A stretch of DNA of 64,000 nucleotides from Chloroflexota bacterium (GCA_026707665.1 JAPOWK010000080.1:1-64000); one strand, 5' to 3'; positions 1 to 9,023 are shown, numbered from the stretch's first letter. The notes: generated by a model not told the origin, from the sequence alone. Numbers and translations are program-made.

Positions 1-573
1 GGCGGCATCGCCTACAAGCATCCGATCTTCGCCGAGCTGCTGGCGCATCCGCTGATCGTATCGATCTGGCAGGAATATCTCGCTGACGAAGCTGTGATCT
101 GTTCGACCTGGTCGGCGAACACCGCCTATCCCGACTACGACAAATATGGCTGGCATCCCGATTATCCCTACTGGTGGATCAACCAGCCCTGGCCGCTGGA
201 GCAGGTCTGCGGGCAGACGATATGGCTGCTGGATGACTTCACTGAGGAGAATGGCGGGACCGGCTTTATGCCCGGCAGCCACTTGAAGGGGCATCCGCCA
301 CCCAAGGAGTGGAACCATGAGTGGCCCATAGGAGCGCAGATCCTGACGGGACGCCGCGGCGGCGCACTGGTTTTTCATGGCGCATTATGGCACACGGCGC
401 GCCCCAACAGAAGCGACAAAGCTCGCAGCGCTTTGCTCGGCATGTATACGCGTCCCTTCTTTCTGACGCAAGAAGACATGCTGGCGCAACTGGACAAGGT
501 GGAGAATCCTTCAGAGATGCTGCGGCAATTGATGGGCGCAAAGCGGCATCAACCGGGCATCATCGGCGGCTGA
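1..573 (+). CDS. Phytanoyl-CoA dioxygenase (PhyH) family protein, 5' truncated by window edge
   Basis: The frame is open from base 1 to the TGA at 571-573, so the gene begins outside the window; at least 190 residues are present. PhyH enzymes are Fe(II)/2-oxoglutarate dioxygenases that hydroxylate small organic substrates. The visible part holds the typical core: the strand WLLDDFTEENGGTGFMPGSH, in which the acidic residues and the following PGSH are characteristic, and the later VFHGALWHTARPNRS, where the histidine of LWH should be the distal iron ligand. The substrate cannot be inferred. It ends 13 bp before the convergent epimerase gene. A second partial PhyH gene lies at the other end of the window. 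Confidence 0.85.
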   Translation, partial: GGIAYKHPIFAELLAHPLIVSIWQEYLADEAVICSTWSANTAYPDYDKYGWHPDYPYWWINQPWPLEQVCGQTIWLLDDFTEENGGTGFMPGSHLKGHPPPKEWNHEWPIGAQILTGRRGGALVFHGALWHTARPNRSDKARSALLGMYTRPFFLTQEDMLAQLDKVENPSEMLRQLMGAKRHQPGIIGG

Positions 574-586
574 AGCCAAGCATTCA

Positions 587-1540
587 CTAGAGGCGGCGAT
601 ACTCTCGGTACCATTCCCAAGTCTGGCGCAGTCCATCGCGGACGGAAACGGACGGCGCAAAACCCAGCAGCTCACGCGCTTTGCCGTTGTCGCAGAAGGT
701 GATCGGCGGGTCGCTCTGCGGCGTCGGTACAGACACTGTATTGATATGCTTGCCCGCATATTCCTCAATGATCTCGACGAAGTCTTGCAGTGAAATGGGC
801 GCGCCGCAGCCCAGGTTGATGATTTCGTAGCCGAGCGGGCGGTCGAGCGCCGCCACGACGCCCTGCACCGTGTCGGCGATATAAGTCCAGTCGCGGTGGA
901 TATCGCCGCCGTTGAAAAGCTTGATGGTTTCGCCAGTTTGCGTCGCTTCCATCAGCCGCCAGGGCATCATATCCGGGCGCCCGGCGGGACCGTAGACATT
1001 GAAGAAGCGCAGTGCCGTCACTGGCATTTCGACGAGGTTGTGGTAGGTGTGGGCGAGCAGCTCGGCGGCGCGTTTGCTCGCCGGGTAGGCAGCCAGCGGG
1101 CGGTCGGCGCTGTCCGTCTCGACGAAGGGCAGAATCTCTGTCTTGCCATAGACGGAAGAAGTTGAGGCTAAGACGATCTGCTCGATCTTCGCTGTCTTGG
1201 ACGCTTCCAACAGATTCAGCGTGCCGGTGACGTTGACATCCATATAGAGGCGCGCCTGCTGGACGCTTTCGCGCACGCCAGCCATCGCCGCCAGGTGCGC
1301 GACATGGGTGATGCGATGCTCGGCGAAAAGGCCTTCAACCAGCGACCGTTCGCGGATGTCGCCTTCAATGATGACGCAACGGTCATAGTGGCGCAGCCGC
1401 TCGGCGTTGCGGCGCTTGATCGCCGGATCGTAGTAGTTGTTGAAGTTGTCGATGATGACGGCGCGGTCGCCACGCAGTAGCAGCGCTTCGGCGACGTGAC
1501 TTCCGATGAATCCAGCCCCGCCCGTTACCAGATAGGTCAT
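587..1540 (-). CDS. NAD-dependent nucleotide-sugar epimerase/dehydratase (extended SDR)
   Basis: 317 residues, a full-length extended SDR. The N-terminal Rossmann motif is TGGAGFIGSHV, the NAD-ribose region follows as DNFNNYYDP, and the catalytic YxxxK is present as YPASK near residue 150 with an upstream STSSVYG segment. The DNFN(N)YYDP signature resembles UDP-glucuronate 4-epimerases, but UDP-glucose epimerase or GDP-sugar activity cannot be excluded. The product probably makes an activated sugar for surface polysaccharide. It is a single gene on the minus strand, convergent with the PhyH gene; its ATG at 1540 has no strong Shine-Dalgarno. Confidence 0.85.
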   Translation of the reverse strand: MTYLVTGGAGFIGSHVAEALLLRGDRAVIIDNFNNYYDPAIKRRNAERLRHYDRCVIIEGDIRERSLVEGLFAEHRITHVAHLAAMAGVRESVQQARLYMDVNVTGTLNLLEASKTAKIEQIVLASTSSVYGKTEILPFVETDSADRPLAAYPASKRAAELLAHTYHNLVEMPVTALRFFNVYGPAGRPDMMPWRLMEATQTGETIKLFNGGDIHRDWTYIADTVQGVVAALDRPLGYEIINLGCGAPISLQDFVEIIEEYAGKHINTVSVPTPQSDPPITFCDNGKARELLGFAPSVSVRDGLRQTWEWYREYRRL

Positions 1541-1633
1541 GCCGATTTCTTTCGATTCGAATGCTAAAGGTATTGGAGCAAATTACTGTAACTGTACACC
1601 TATCGCCGACTCGTTCATCACCTAACAAAAGGA

Positions 1634-1676
1634 AAACCCGCTCGCAATGGTGAATACGGAAGCTGCGAGCGGGTTT
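1634..1676. terminator. Bidirectional intrinsic terminator
   Basis: Perfect 13-bp inverted repeat: AAACCCGCTCGCA at 1634-1646 pairs with TGCGAGCGGGTTT at 1664-1676. Reading minus, the stem is followed by a T-rich stretch (complement of 1625-1636); reading plus, it is followed by TTTATTT. It closes the minus-strand operon that ends with the 58-residue gene at 1704. Confidence 0.75.
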
Positions 1677-1703
1677 ATTTAACCGAAAGTTATGGACAAC
1701 CAG

Positions 1704-1880
1704 CTAGTTGGATGTGCGGTTCGCTTCGGTCTGAATCTGGTGCTCATGACCAGGCTTGTCAAATTGAGTTCCTTTTTTCTTCCGCCTATTATGACGGTCA
1801 AGAAAAGCGAAGATGGCGATATATCCTATTATCAGTACAACAACGTAAATGATCATCCACTCTGTTGACCACATTGTCAT
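1704..1880 (-). CDS. 58-residue single-pass membrane protein, translationally coupled
   Basis: A small gene read directly from the sequence. ATG at 1880 overlaps the TGA of the upstream membrane-protein gene in an ATGA arrangement (1877-1880). The 58-residue product has one hydrophobic span of about 18 residues (roughly residues 9-27, beginning MIIYVVVLIIGYIAIFAF), then a basic cluster RHNRRKKK and a polar tail ending in TAG at 1704-1706. This predicts N-out/C-in topology. Coupling, a plausible membrane anchor and the strong terminator just downstream support a real gene. I do not recognise a family; a partner of the adjacent membrane protein is the simplest guess. Confidence 0.65.
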   Translation of the reverse strand: MTMWSTEWMIIYVVVLIIGYIAIFAFLDRHNRRKKKGTQFDKPGHEHQIQTEANRTSN

Positions 1881-2401
1881 GATGGCGCCTCACTTTCTGG
1901 TGAAACTCGTAGCTTGTACTGAAGAAATCCACATATTAAGCAACTTAACACACCTAATATCAAACCCAATATCGCAATTGAGCGTATCGGAATATCGGGA
2001 TCATCCGCGCGCAGATTCATGAAGATTATACCATATACGACACCGCAGAACAGCATTGCCGGAATTAGCAACGTTGTCAGTCGCCGGTAGAATCTGCTAT
2101 TGAAAACGGAATTCGTAGATTTCTCAAGTTCATTCCTGGTCGAAGCAAGCAATACCAGTGATAGCATATATAGCTCTGTGCCACCAAGGATATTCTGAAA
2201 TTGTATTGGCTCACCCTTCATAACGGACAAGAGGAACGCAATTGACATTGGAAAGAGAGGGACGATAATTGAGTAACTAATCCAAGTCGTCATGCGCCAT
2301 TGCTCTACAGAAGACAACTTATCGACTGATATGTTTGTAGCGAACAGTATGACACAGGCCGTCGTCGAAGACGATTGTGCCCATTTGGCATTGCTGGTCA
2401 C
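1877..2401 (-). CDS. Hypothetical multi-pass membrane protein
   Basis: About 174 residues with four hydrophobic segments: near ISYSIIVPLFPMSIAFLL, ELYMLSLVLLAS, LLIPAMLFCGVVYGIIF and SIAILGLILGVLSCLICGFL. The chosen start is the GTG at 2401, which overlaps the stop of the dihydrouridine synthase gene (GTGA); an in-frame TTG at 2413 would add four residues. The stop overlaps the next small gene by ATGA, so this is the third of four tightly coupled genes. The DNA is more AT-rich than the two genes upstream, which may indicate separate acquisition. No family recognised. Confidence 0.65.
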   Translation of the reverse strand: MTSNAKWAQSSSTTACVILFATNISVDKLSSVEQWRMTTWISYSIIVPLFPMSIAFLLSVMKGEPIQFQNILGGTELYMLSLVLLASTRNELEKSTNSVFNSRFYRRLTTLLIPAMLFCGVVYGIIFMNLRADDPDIPIRSIAILGLILGVLSCLICGFLQYKLRVSPESEAPS

Positions 2402-3405
2402 TCGGTTTCGCAAGCAAGGCCAACCAGAATCGATTCCAATGCAGCGAATGATTCAATCCTCACCAGCCGATTCCGCACTCGCCGCGACCCCGGCTCATCC
2501 AGTTGATACTTGCTGATCTGCCCGCGCATTTCAAGTATGGCGACACGTTCCGGCAGGCGCGTGGTCTCCAGCGTCAGCTTGGCATGCCGCAGAGCAATCA
2601 GCGCCCGTTCGGATCGTGAGAGCTCGGGCAGCGCGACGCCGGTTTCCAGGTAGTAGTCGATGTGCTGGAATAGCCAAGGGCGTCCCAGAGCGGCGCGCCC
2701 AATCATCACGCCATCGCAGCCAGTGTAGTCGAGCATGCGGCGGGCATCTGCGCCGGAATGCACATCGCCGTTGCCGATGATCGCCATTTGGCGGGTAGCG
2801 TCTTTGACGGCGGCGATCACATCCCAGTCGGCTTCGCCGCCGTGCCCTTGCCCGGCGAAGCGCGCGTGAACGGCTACTGCCTGAGCGCCGACCGCTTCGG
2901 CTGCTTTGGCGAAGGGAACGGCCGTCACGACGCCATCTTCAAAGCCGCTGCGGACTTTGACCGTCACCGGCACATCAACCGCCTTCACCACCGCCTCGAC
3001 CACCGCCGTCGCCGCCTTGACATCACGCAGGAGCGCCGCCCCGCCGCCCTTTTTTGCGATCTTGGGTACCCAGCAGCCCATGTTGATATCGACGATATCG
3101 GCGCCGTGATCGACCACAACGCGCGCCGCTTCGGCGACAACTCGGGGGTCGACGCCGAAGAGTTGCACGGCGACCGGGCGCTCGTCGGCGCGCCAGTCAA
3201 AGCGCTGTTTGGCGCGCTCGCGTGAGTTCTTGACGATATTGCTGCTAATCAATTCGGTGCAGACGAGACCGCAGCCGCCGAATTCGCGGCAGAGACGGCG
3301 CAAGGCATAGTTCGTATGCCCGGCCATCGGCGCCAGGAAAAGCGGCGGTTCGATCGTGATGCCGCCGATGAGCAGGGGCTTGAGCGCAGTTTTCGTCGCC
3401 AGCAT
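2398..3405 (-). CDS. dus: tRNA-dihydrouridine synthase (DusB/NifR3-like)
   Basis: 335 residues, normal for the family. It reduces uridine to dihydrouridine in the tRNA D-loop using FMN and NAD(P)H. The N-terminal FLAPMAGHTNYALRRLC begins the TIM barrel; VQLFGVDP is the usual FMN-site segment; NMGCWVPKIAKKGGGAALL carries the catalytic cysteine, although the customary GCP reads GCW here. KVRSGFEDG and IGNGDVHSGADA are further family landmarks, and VMIGRAALGRPWLF is the phosphate-binding end. It follows the luciferase-like gene after 11 bp and is coupled (GTGA) to the next gene. Confidence 0.93.
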   Translation of the reverse strand: MLATKTALKPLLIGGITIEPPLFLAPMAGHTNYALRRLCREFGGCGLVCTELISSNIVKNSRERAKQRFDWRADERPVAVQLFGVDPRVVAEAARVVVDHGADIVDINMGCWVPKIAKKGGGAALLRDVKAATAVVEAVVKAVDVPVTVKVRSGFEDGVVTAVPFAKAAEAVGAQAVAVHARFAGQGHGGEADWDVIAAVKDATRQMAIIGNGDVHSGADARRMLDYTGCDGVMIGRAALGRPWLFQHIDYYLETGVALPELSRSERALIALRHAKLTLETTRLPERVAILEMRGQISKYQLDEPGSRRVRNRLVRIESFAALESILVGLACETE

Positions 3406-3416
3406 GGATCGTCGAT

Positions 3417-4448
3417 TCAGAGCAATTCTTCTGCCAGGAAGCGCAAGGCGTCAAGCGAAAAGAGGGTGACATTCAGGGTCGTGACCGGCGAATCGCGCCA
3501 GATTTGCAGGCGGTCGCGGATCCGCTCTTTTGAGCCGACCAGGGCGACCGCGTCGACTAGCGCGTCCGGCACGGCCATGATCGCCTCGCCCTTGCGCCCT
3601 TGCAAATAAAGATCCTGAATCGTATCGGCGGCCGCTTCAAAGCCGTAGCGGCAAGCCAGGTCGTAGTAGAAATTCCTGCCTTTGGCGCCCATGCCACCAA
3701 TATATAGCGCCAGGACCGGCTTGATCTGATTGCGCGCCGGCTCCAGATCATCGTCGATTACAACCGTGACCGATGCCGCGATGTCAAAGTCGCTCCGGCG
3801 CTTGCCATCTGCTGCTTTGGCGAATCCCGCTGCGACCGCCGCCGCGTAGGTCTCCTGATAGTGCGCTGGCGAGAATAGCATGGGCAACCAGCCGTCAGCG
3901 ATCTCTGCGGTGAGCGCGACATTCTTGGGGCCGATCGACGCCAGATAAATGGGCATATCGGCGCGGCCATGGAGGATGCTCTTCAGCGGTTTGCCCAAGC
4001 CGGTCGCATCGTGCCCGGCGTAGGGAATCTGATAATGCTCGCCCTGATGTACGAGGGGCGCTTCACGTTCGAGGATCTGGCGTACGATGGCGACGTACTC
4101 GCGCGTTTTTGCCAGCGGTTTGCCATAAGGACGGCCATGCCAGCCTTCCACCACTTGGGGACCGGAAAGACCCAGCCCGAGCAAGACGCGCCCGCCGGAG
4201 AGTTGATCCAGGGTCATCGCAGTCATCGCGGTCATCGCCGGGCTGCGCGCGGGCATCTGCATGATGCCAGTACCAAGTTTGATCTTCTTGGTCAGGGCGC
4301 CTATCCAAGCCAAGGGCGTGATGCAATCCGAGCCATAGGCTTCCGAAGTCCAGACGGCCTGATAACCGAGACGATCGGCTTCGAGGATGAGATCCAGCGG
4401 CAGGTCAATGCGCCCGCCCGAATAGCCGACCATCAGTCCTAATCGCAT
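3417..4448 (-). CDS. LLM class flavin-dependent oxidoreductase, probably F420-dependent
   Basis: 343 residues of the luciferase-like monooxygenase superfamily, a TIM barrel starting [12 protein letters not shown]. Diagnostic stretches are [35 protein letters not shown] and [18 protein letters not shown], the pattern of the F420-dependent LLM group (such as N5,N10-methylenetetrahydromethanopterin reductase-like proteins). The substrate is unknown. It is the first gene of the coupled operon that continues into dus. Use of F420 is inferred from the sequence pattern; no F420 biosynthesis genes lie in the window. Confidence 0.85.
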   Translation of the reverse strand: MRLGLMVGYSGGRIDLPLDLILEADRLGYQAVWTSEAYGSDCITPLAWIGALTKKIKLGTGIMQMPARSPAMTAMTAMTLDQLSGGRVLLGLGLSGPQVVEGWHGRPYGKPLAKTREYVAIVRQILEREAPLVHQGEHYQIPYAGHDATGLGKPLKSILHGRADMPIYLASIGPKNVALTAEIADGWLPMLFSPAHYQETYAAAVAAGFAKAADGKRRSDFDIAASVTVVIDDDLEPARNQIKPVLALYIGGMGAKGRNFYYDLACRYGFEAAADTIQDLYLQGRKGEAIMAVPDALVDAVALVGSKERIRDRLQIWRDSPVTTLNVTLFSLDALRFLAEELL

Positions 4449-4524
4449 AGCAATACTCCGTTCGCGAAATGTGCCGGGTTACCAAAACAGCATTGCAAAG
4501 TTTCGGTCACAGGAACAGTGTGAT

Positions 4525-5106
4525 TTATGCGCCACTTCGCCGGCGGTCCACCCAAGCCCGCACCCGCGCCACGGCATGTCGCATCCCAATGATCATGGTC
4601 GCGGCGATGGAATTGAAGGCGACATCAATGAGATCAAAGACGCGGTTGGGCAGCAGCGACTGTACACCTTCATCGAGCCAGCCCAGCGATATGGAAATGA
4701 TCAGAGCGAGCAGGGCGGGGGCGGGAACCCGGCGTCCGTTGTCTCGCCTCTCAAGCAACGCTTCATGGACGAGGGCGGCCACCAAGGCATATTCGAATAA
4801 ATGAGTGCGTTCTTCCCAAGACCCGAGCCGCAGCCAAGCCAGCAGATAGACGGTGAGGATGCCAATTCCGACCGCGATCTCCGCGTGGCTCAGCCGCTTG
4901 TCGATGAAAAATACCGGAATCACGACCAGCAGCACGATGATGACGAATACGAGGTTGTTGCCGACGCTATTGAGAATGCCTTCACCGAGCGCGGCGACAA
5001 TCGCGGGCGCCTGACCAAGTGTGGCGTAAATCGCCGCCAAGACAATGGCAAGCGCAATCCAGAGCCGGCGCTCCCGCTTGGAAGTGAAGACAGTCATCAT
5101 CTTCAT
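4525..5106 (-). CDS. VanZ-like membrane protein
   Basis: 193 residues with four or five hydrophobic segments. The C-terminal half has the VanZ-like pattern: RTHLFEYALVAALVHEAL, then LGWLDEGVQSLLPNRVFDLIDVAFNSIAA, in which the acidic DE, the Q, the PNR..D..D and the N are the conserved positions. The role of VanZ-like proteins is poorly defined (cell envelope; teicoplanin tolerance in the named example). Several in-frame starts lie together; the ATG at 5106 is used, a TTG lies at 5109. Monocistronic, divergent from the aldolase gene. Confidence 0.7.
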   Translation of the reverse strand: MKMMTVFTSKRERRLWIALAIVLAAIYATLGQAPAIVAALGEGILNSVGNNLVFVIIVLLVVIPVFFIDKRLSHAEIAVGIGILTVYLLAWLRLGSWEERTHLFEYALVAALVHEALLERRDNGRRVPAPALLALIISISLGWLDEGVQSLLPNRVFDLIDVAFNSIAATMIIGMRHAVARVRAWVDRRRSGA

Positions 5107-5235
5107 CAATTCGATGAATGAAACCGATTGGGGAAGATTCTAGTTGAAAATGCAGGTTTAGCTAGGTTTTTGGGCGGCGTGGCAATTTCGCCGACTGACG
5201 AGTGGTAGATTCAGGCGACGATTGACTTCGAGGCT

Positions 5236-5264
5236 TTGACTTATCTTTGCGCTAAAGCTAATAT
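5236..5264 (+). promoter_or_regulatory. Sigma-70-type promoter of the aldolase gene
   Basis: TTGACT at 5236-5241, a 17-bp spacer, and TAATAT at 5259-5264. This is close to consensus with ideal spacing and lies 42 bp before the ATG at 5306 in the divergent intergenic region. Confidence 0.6.
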
Positions 5265-5305
5265 CATCTACTGATTGACAGCCCGTTAGGATAAGAGACA
5301 ACAAG

Positions 5306-6115
5306 ATGAATGGACAAGAACTGATACAGGCTTTGCGCGCCGGGCAGCGCGTTTACGGCACGGCGATATACTCGCCCTCGCCGATCTGGCCGCGCGTGGT
5401 GCAGAACCTCGATCTCGATATGGTCTTCATCGACACCGAGCATACGCCGCAAGATCGCAACATGATTTCCTGGATGTGCAACGCCTTCGCCGCGCTGAAT
5501 CTGGCGCCGGTGGTGCGCATTCCCGAGCCCGATCCATATCTGGCGCAAATGACGCTGGATGGCGGCGCGCACGGCATTATCGCGCCCTACATCGAGCATC
5601 CCGACCAGGTCAAGGAATTGGGCGGGGCGGTCAAATTTGGTCCACTGAAGGGAGACAAGCTGCGGGCGGCGCTGGATGGCGAAGCGGAACTGGAAGCGGA
5701 ACTGGCGGATTATCTGGCGGCGCGCAACGCGAACAAGGCGCTATTCGTCAATATTGAAAGCGTCCCCGCGTTAGAGCGACTGGATGAGATTCTGCAGTCG
5801 CCCTGGATCGACTGCGTGCTGGTGGGACCGCACGATCTGTCTTGCAGCCTTGGCCTGCCCGAACAATACGACCACCCGGTCTTCGATAAGGCGATCCGAA
5901 GCATCATCAGCAAATCGCGCGCGGCCGGCGTCGGCATCGGCATTCATCACAACTTCACCCATCACGAGATCGCATGGGTGAATGCCGGCGCCAATTTGGT
6001 CATGCACAGTTCCGATATCTCATCCTTTAATCGCGCGCTAACCGCCGAATTCAAACGCATTCGCGCGGAGACGGACGATGTCGGGCAGATTGTCGACGAA
6101 AACGTTCACTTCTGA
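5306..6115 (+). CDS. HpcH/HpaI aldolase family protein
   Basis: 269 residues, the usual size of class II pyruvate aldolases (2-keto-3-deoxy-L-rhamnonate or 4-hydroxy-2-oxoheptanedioate aldolase type), which reversibly cleave 2-keto-3-deoxy acids to pyruvate plus an aldehyde using a divalent metal. Markers: DLDMVFIDTEHTPQDR near the N-terminus (catalytic His with acidic residues), PVVRIPEPDPY (substrate arginine), GGAHGIIAPYIEHPDQV, VNIESVPALERLDEI (metal-binding Glu) and VGPHDLSCSLG (metal-binding Asp). It is followed by a hydroxyacid dehydrogenase and a cupin on the same strand, consistent with sugar-acid catabolism. Exact substrate unknown. Confidence 0.88.
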   Translation: MNGQELIQALRAGQRVYGTAIYSPSPIWPRVVQNLDLDMVFIDTEHTPQDRNMISWMCNAFAALNLAPVVRIPEPDPYLAQMTLDGGAHGIIAPYIEHPDQVKELGGAVKFGPLKGDKLRAALDGEAELEAELADYLAARNANKALFVNIESVPALERLDEILQSPWIDCVLVGPHDLSCSLGLPEQYDHPVFDKAIRSIISKSRAAGVGIGIHHNFTHHEIAWVNAGANLVMHSSDISSFNRALTAEFKRIRAETDDVGQIVDENVHF

Positions 6116-6131
6116 GTCGCTTATTCTCGTC

Positions 6132-6155
6132 GTAGGGTCGACACTTGTGTCGCCC
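6132..6155. repeat. Dispersed palindromic repeat, degenerate copy
   Basis: GTAGGGTCGACACTTGTGTCGCCC is an imperfect copy of the GTAGGGGCGAC...GTCGCCC palindrome found in several other gaps of this window. It lies just after the aldolase stop; the adjoining CGTAGACAC at about 6196 also recurs in the copies near 35.9 kb and 36.8 kb. Confidence 0.5.
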
Positions 6156-6271
6156 TGAATTGGCATGCTAAGCGGGGAGGGCGAGACCAGGGGCGCGTAG
6201 ACACTGCCCGCTGACCCTGCCCGTCTCTATCCCCTACAACGTTCTTTTAGATTGAGTGGAAGCGGACCCTA

Positions 6272-7276
6272 ATGTACAAGATTTGGTTTGAGAAAACTGT
6301 GCCGGATGCATACCGGCATATGTTTGAAGATATCGCCCACGGCATCTGCCCGGGCGATCACGCGAAGAGCGATCCCTACCATCTGCTGGAGCAAGCGCAC
6401 GGCGTGGTAGGGGGCGGGGCGGCTTGGGATGGTCCCGCCCTGGATCGCGCGCCAAACCTGCTGATCATCGCGCGCACCGGCGTCGGTTATGACACGGTCG
6501 ATGTGCCGGCTTGCACCGCCCGCGATATCGCGGTGGTCAACGCTCCGGACGCGCCTACGATCTCAACCGCGGAACAAGCGGTCACGCTGATTATGACGGT
6601 GGCGCGGGACATCAAGGGAATCACCAACGAGCTTCAGCGCATGCTGGATAGCGGCCAGCAGAAAGATATTTGGGGCGCCTATGTGGCTTGGGAGTTGCAC
6701 AGCACGCAGCTTGGCATCGTCGGCTTGGGGCGCATCGGCGGGCACGTCAGCGGCATCGCCAAGGCTATCGGCATGAAGGTGGTCGCGTATGACCCGTATA
6801 TCTCGGATGAGCGCTTCGCCATGCTGGGCGTCGAAAAGGCGAATTCGCTGGAGAAGCTGCTCGCTGGCTCGGACTTCGTCTCGCTGCACCTGCCGCTCAA
6901 TGATGAGACCTACAAGCTGATGAATGCCGAGCGCTTCGGCCAGATGAAAAGGGGCGCGGTCTTCATCAATGTCTCGCGCGGCGGGCACGTGGACGAAGCG
7001 GCTTTGACGGATGCTCTCGACAGGGGGCATCTCTTCGGCGCGGGCTTGGATGTAACTGATCCGGAACCGCCGCTGGCGGGAAACCCGCTGCTGGGACGTG
7101 ACAACGTTGTCATCACGCCGCATGTCGCCAGCGCTACCGTGGCGGGCCGGCCTCGCCTGACCATTCATGCGCTGGAGCAGGTCGTCCAGGTGCTGCGCGG
7201 AGAGCGGCCGCCGCATCTGCTCAATCCCGAAGTCTGGGAAGCGGTGCGGGCGCGCTGGGAGGCCATCCAAGGCTGA
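6272..7276 (+). CDS. D-isomer specific 2-hydroxyacid dehydrogenase (NAD-binding)
   Basis: 334 residues, typical for the D-2-hydroxyacid dehydrogenase family (phosphoglycerate, glyoxylate or hydroxypyruvate reductase type), which oxidises or reduces a 2-hydroxy/2-keto acid. The catalytic domain encloses a Rossmann insert with LGIVGLGRIGGHV and VVAYDPY; catalytic Arg lies in FINVSRGGHVDEAAL, Glu in the DVTDPEPPLAGN stretch, and the proton-relay His in VVITPHVASATV. With the upstream aldolase and the cupin 6 bp downstream it probably handles a sugar-acid-derived keto acid. The substrate cannot be read from sequence. Confidence 0.88.
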   Translation: MYKIWFEKTVPDAYRHMFEDIAHGICPGDHAKSDPYHLLEQAHGVVGGGAAWDGPALDRAPNLLIIARTGVGYDTVDVPACTARDIAVVNAPDAPTISTAEQAVTLIMTVARDIKGITNELQRMLDSGQQKDIWGAYVAWELHSTQLGIVGLGRIGGHVSGIAKAIGMKVVAYDPYISDERFAMLGVEKANSLEKLLAGSDFVSLHLPLNDETYKLMNAERFGQMKRGAVFINVSRGGHVDEAALTDALDRGHLFGAGLDVTDPEPPLAGNPLLGRDNVVITPHVASATVAGRPRLTIHALEQVVQVLRGERPPHLLNPEVWEAVRARWEAIQG

Positions 7277-7282
7277 CAGCCG

Positions 7283-7681
7283 ATGCCCGCCTTTGAATCC
7301 AACCGCGTCAAATCGAAATACGATCTGCTGGCGCCGGACGGCTCCGAGATCCGTCTGCTGCACAGTCTCTCTGGCGCGAGCGTCGTGCATTGCGCGCTGC
7401 CGGTAGGCAAGGTCTCGATTCCGGTGAGGCATCGCACAGTCGAGGAAGTCTGGTACTTTCTGGCTGGGGAAGGGCAGGTCTGGCGGAAGCAGGGCGGGTG
7501 TGAACTGGTACTGGATGTGCGGTCGGGCGTCAGCTTGACGATTCCCCTGGGCACAGCGTTTCAGTTTCGGAATACGGGCGCTGTCCCGCTGGAGTTCATC
7601 ATTGCGACGACGCCGCCTTGGCCAGGCGATGATGAGGCCGTGGCGCTGGATGCGGGGCGCTGGCCCTGGTCTGAACACTAA
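7283..7681 (+). CDS. Cupin-domain protein
   Basis: 132 residues, a single cupin barrel. The first cupin motif is recognisable as PVRHRTVEEVWYFLAGEGQVW (His, Glu and the conserved G.G), and the second as LTIPLGTAFQFRNTG, in which the usual metal histidine is not obvious. It starts 6 bp after the dehydrogenase stop and is likely co-transcribed. Possible roles are a sugar isomerase, dioxygenase or small-molecule sensor; none can be chosen. Confidence 0.8.
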   Translation: MPAFESNRVKSKYDLLAPDGSEIRLLHSLSGASVVHCALPVGKVSIPVRHRTVEEVWYFLAGEGQVWRKQGGCELVLDVRSGVSLTIPLGTAFQFRNTGAVPLEFIIATTPPWPGDDEAVALDAGRWPWSEH

Positions 7682-7738
7682 CGAGCCATCTCTTCCGCGA
7701 CTTTTAAGCGCGCGAATTGCATGAGGTAAAGATCAGAT

Positions 7739-8977
7739 TTGGAAAATACCCTTTCTGTTATTTCAGCAGAAGTTGTGAACCGCGTCTTTGTCTTCGCGCT
7801 GGCCTTGCCAATATGTCTTTTCGCTTATGGGCGGTTGATTCCCCGTCTGTCGCCCGCTTCCAAGATCCTGGCAAGCATCGCTCTTTTGGCGCAGGGACTG
7901 GCGGCCGGCTTTGCGCTCGGCTTGCTGCCGCTTCAGAGCAACATGTTTTGGCTATGGGATCTTCAGCGGAAATACAACATCCCCAGCACACTCGCGTCGA
8001 CGCAACTGGCGCTCGTCGGGAGTCTGGCACTGGGGGCCGCCCGGCTGCTCCGGGAGCGCCCACCGTGGCAAAGTCTTTACTTGGCCGCGGCCGGTATCAT
8101 ATTCCTTTTCATGGCTCTCGATGAATATTATGCCTTGCACGAACAAATACAGAATTGGAAAAGATACTATTTGGCGCTCGGCGCGACGCTAGTCGTTGCA
8201 GCGCTTCTTGTGGCGATGCGCTCCCCCCGTCGCGCATGGATTTGGTATTTCTGCTTTGCTATTGGTCTAGCCATTGCCGGTTCGGGCGCCGTTTTCATCG
8301 AACTCTTGCCCGTCAGCTGCGGCGCCATGGGGATCCTGCATCTGGAAGGATGTATAAACTTTGCCCTTTGGGAAGAGTCCTTAGAGTTTCTTGGCGTTTG
8401 GCTGGCTATGCTTGCGATATTGGGCATGTTCACCGACGCGCTGCCAACGCCGAATACACGAATCCGACACCTTCTCATCGCGGCCCCGGTTGTCTGGCTA
8501 CTGTCGCTCGCACTGAACTCCCTCGTCCCCCAGCTCGAAAGTCTGCTCCTGGCGCAGCCCGCGTCCATCGAGTATGAGACAAAGATCAACTTGCGCGGCT
8601 ACCGTATCGACAGCGCCGCCGGGCAAGTTCGCCTCTATATCGCGTCCAAGCGCGGGAAAATTGAGGGGTTGGGTTATACGCTGGATCTGGTGGACGCGGA
8701 CAGCGGGGAGGCGCTGGCCAGCCAGAGCCAAGGGGCGGCGCCCCATAGCCGATACTGGATGCTGGAACCGGGCGCTTTGCTGCTTTATCCGCAATGGATG
8801 CAGATAAAACTGCCGGCTCTCCCTCCATCGGGTCGCGCATATTGGATCGTCCTGACCTTGTGGCACAAGGCGGAGGAAACCCAGGCGCCTCTTCCTGTCC
8901 TATCCAGCGATCATCCATTGCTTAGCGACACAGAAGTTATATTGGCTGAATACGTCGCGCCCCCTGTTTCCCCATAG
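7739..8977 (+). CDS. Hypothetical polytopic membrane protein with C-terminal soluble domain
   Basis: 412 residues from a TTG start at 7739, preceded by GAGGT about 12 bp upstream. Roughly the first 270 residues contain seven or eight hydrophobic helices (for example VFVFALALPICLFAYG, GIIFLFMALDEYY, LGVWLAMLAILGMF, VVWLLSLALNSLV). The rest is a predicted beta-rich soluble domain starting near YETKINLRGYRID and ending at EYVAPPVSP. FMALDEYYALHEQ is the most striking polar motif within the membrane region. No family recognised. It converges on the secreted protein gene at 9078. Confidence 0.65.
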   Translation: MENTLSVISAEVVNRVFVFALALPICLFAYGRLIPRLSPASKILASIALLAQGLAAGFALGLLPLQSNMFWLWDLQRKYNIPSTLASTQLALVGSLALGAARLLRERPPWQSLYLAAAGIIFLFMALDEYYALHEQIQNWKRYYLALGATLVVAALLVAMRSPRRAWIWYFCFAIGLAIAGSGAVFIELLPVSCGAMGILHLEGCINFALWEESLEFLGVWLAMLAILGMFTDALPTPNTRIRHLLIAAPVVWLLSLALNSLVPQLESLLLAQPASIEYETKINLRGYRIDSAAGQVRLYIASKRGKIEGLGYTLDLVDADSGEALASQSQGAAPHSRYWMLEPGALLLYPQWMQIKLPALPPSGRAYWIVLTLWHKAEETQAPLPVLSSDHPLLSDTEVILAEYVAPPVSP

Positions 8978-9023
8978 CGGGCGCTGGATACGTATGGGCG
9001 GCAAGAACGCTTTGGCCGCGAAA

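Noticed and set aside
6563..7678. A 371-codon minus-strand frame opposite the hydroxyacid dehydrogenase and cupin genes
   Set aside because: Shadow of two recognised genes; composition typical of antisense translation.
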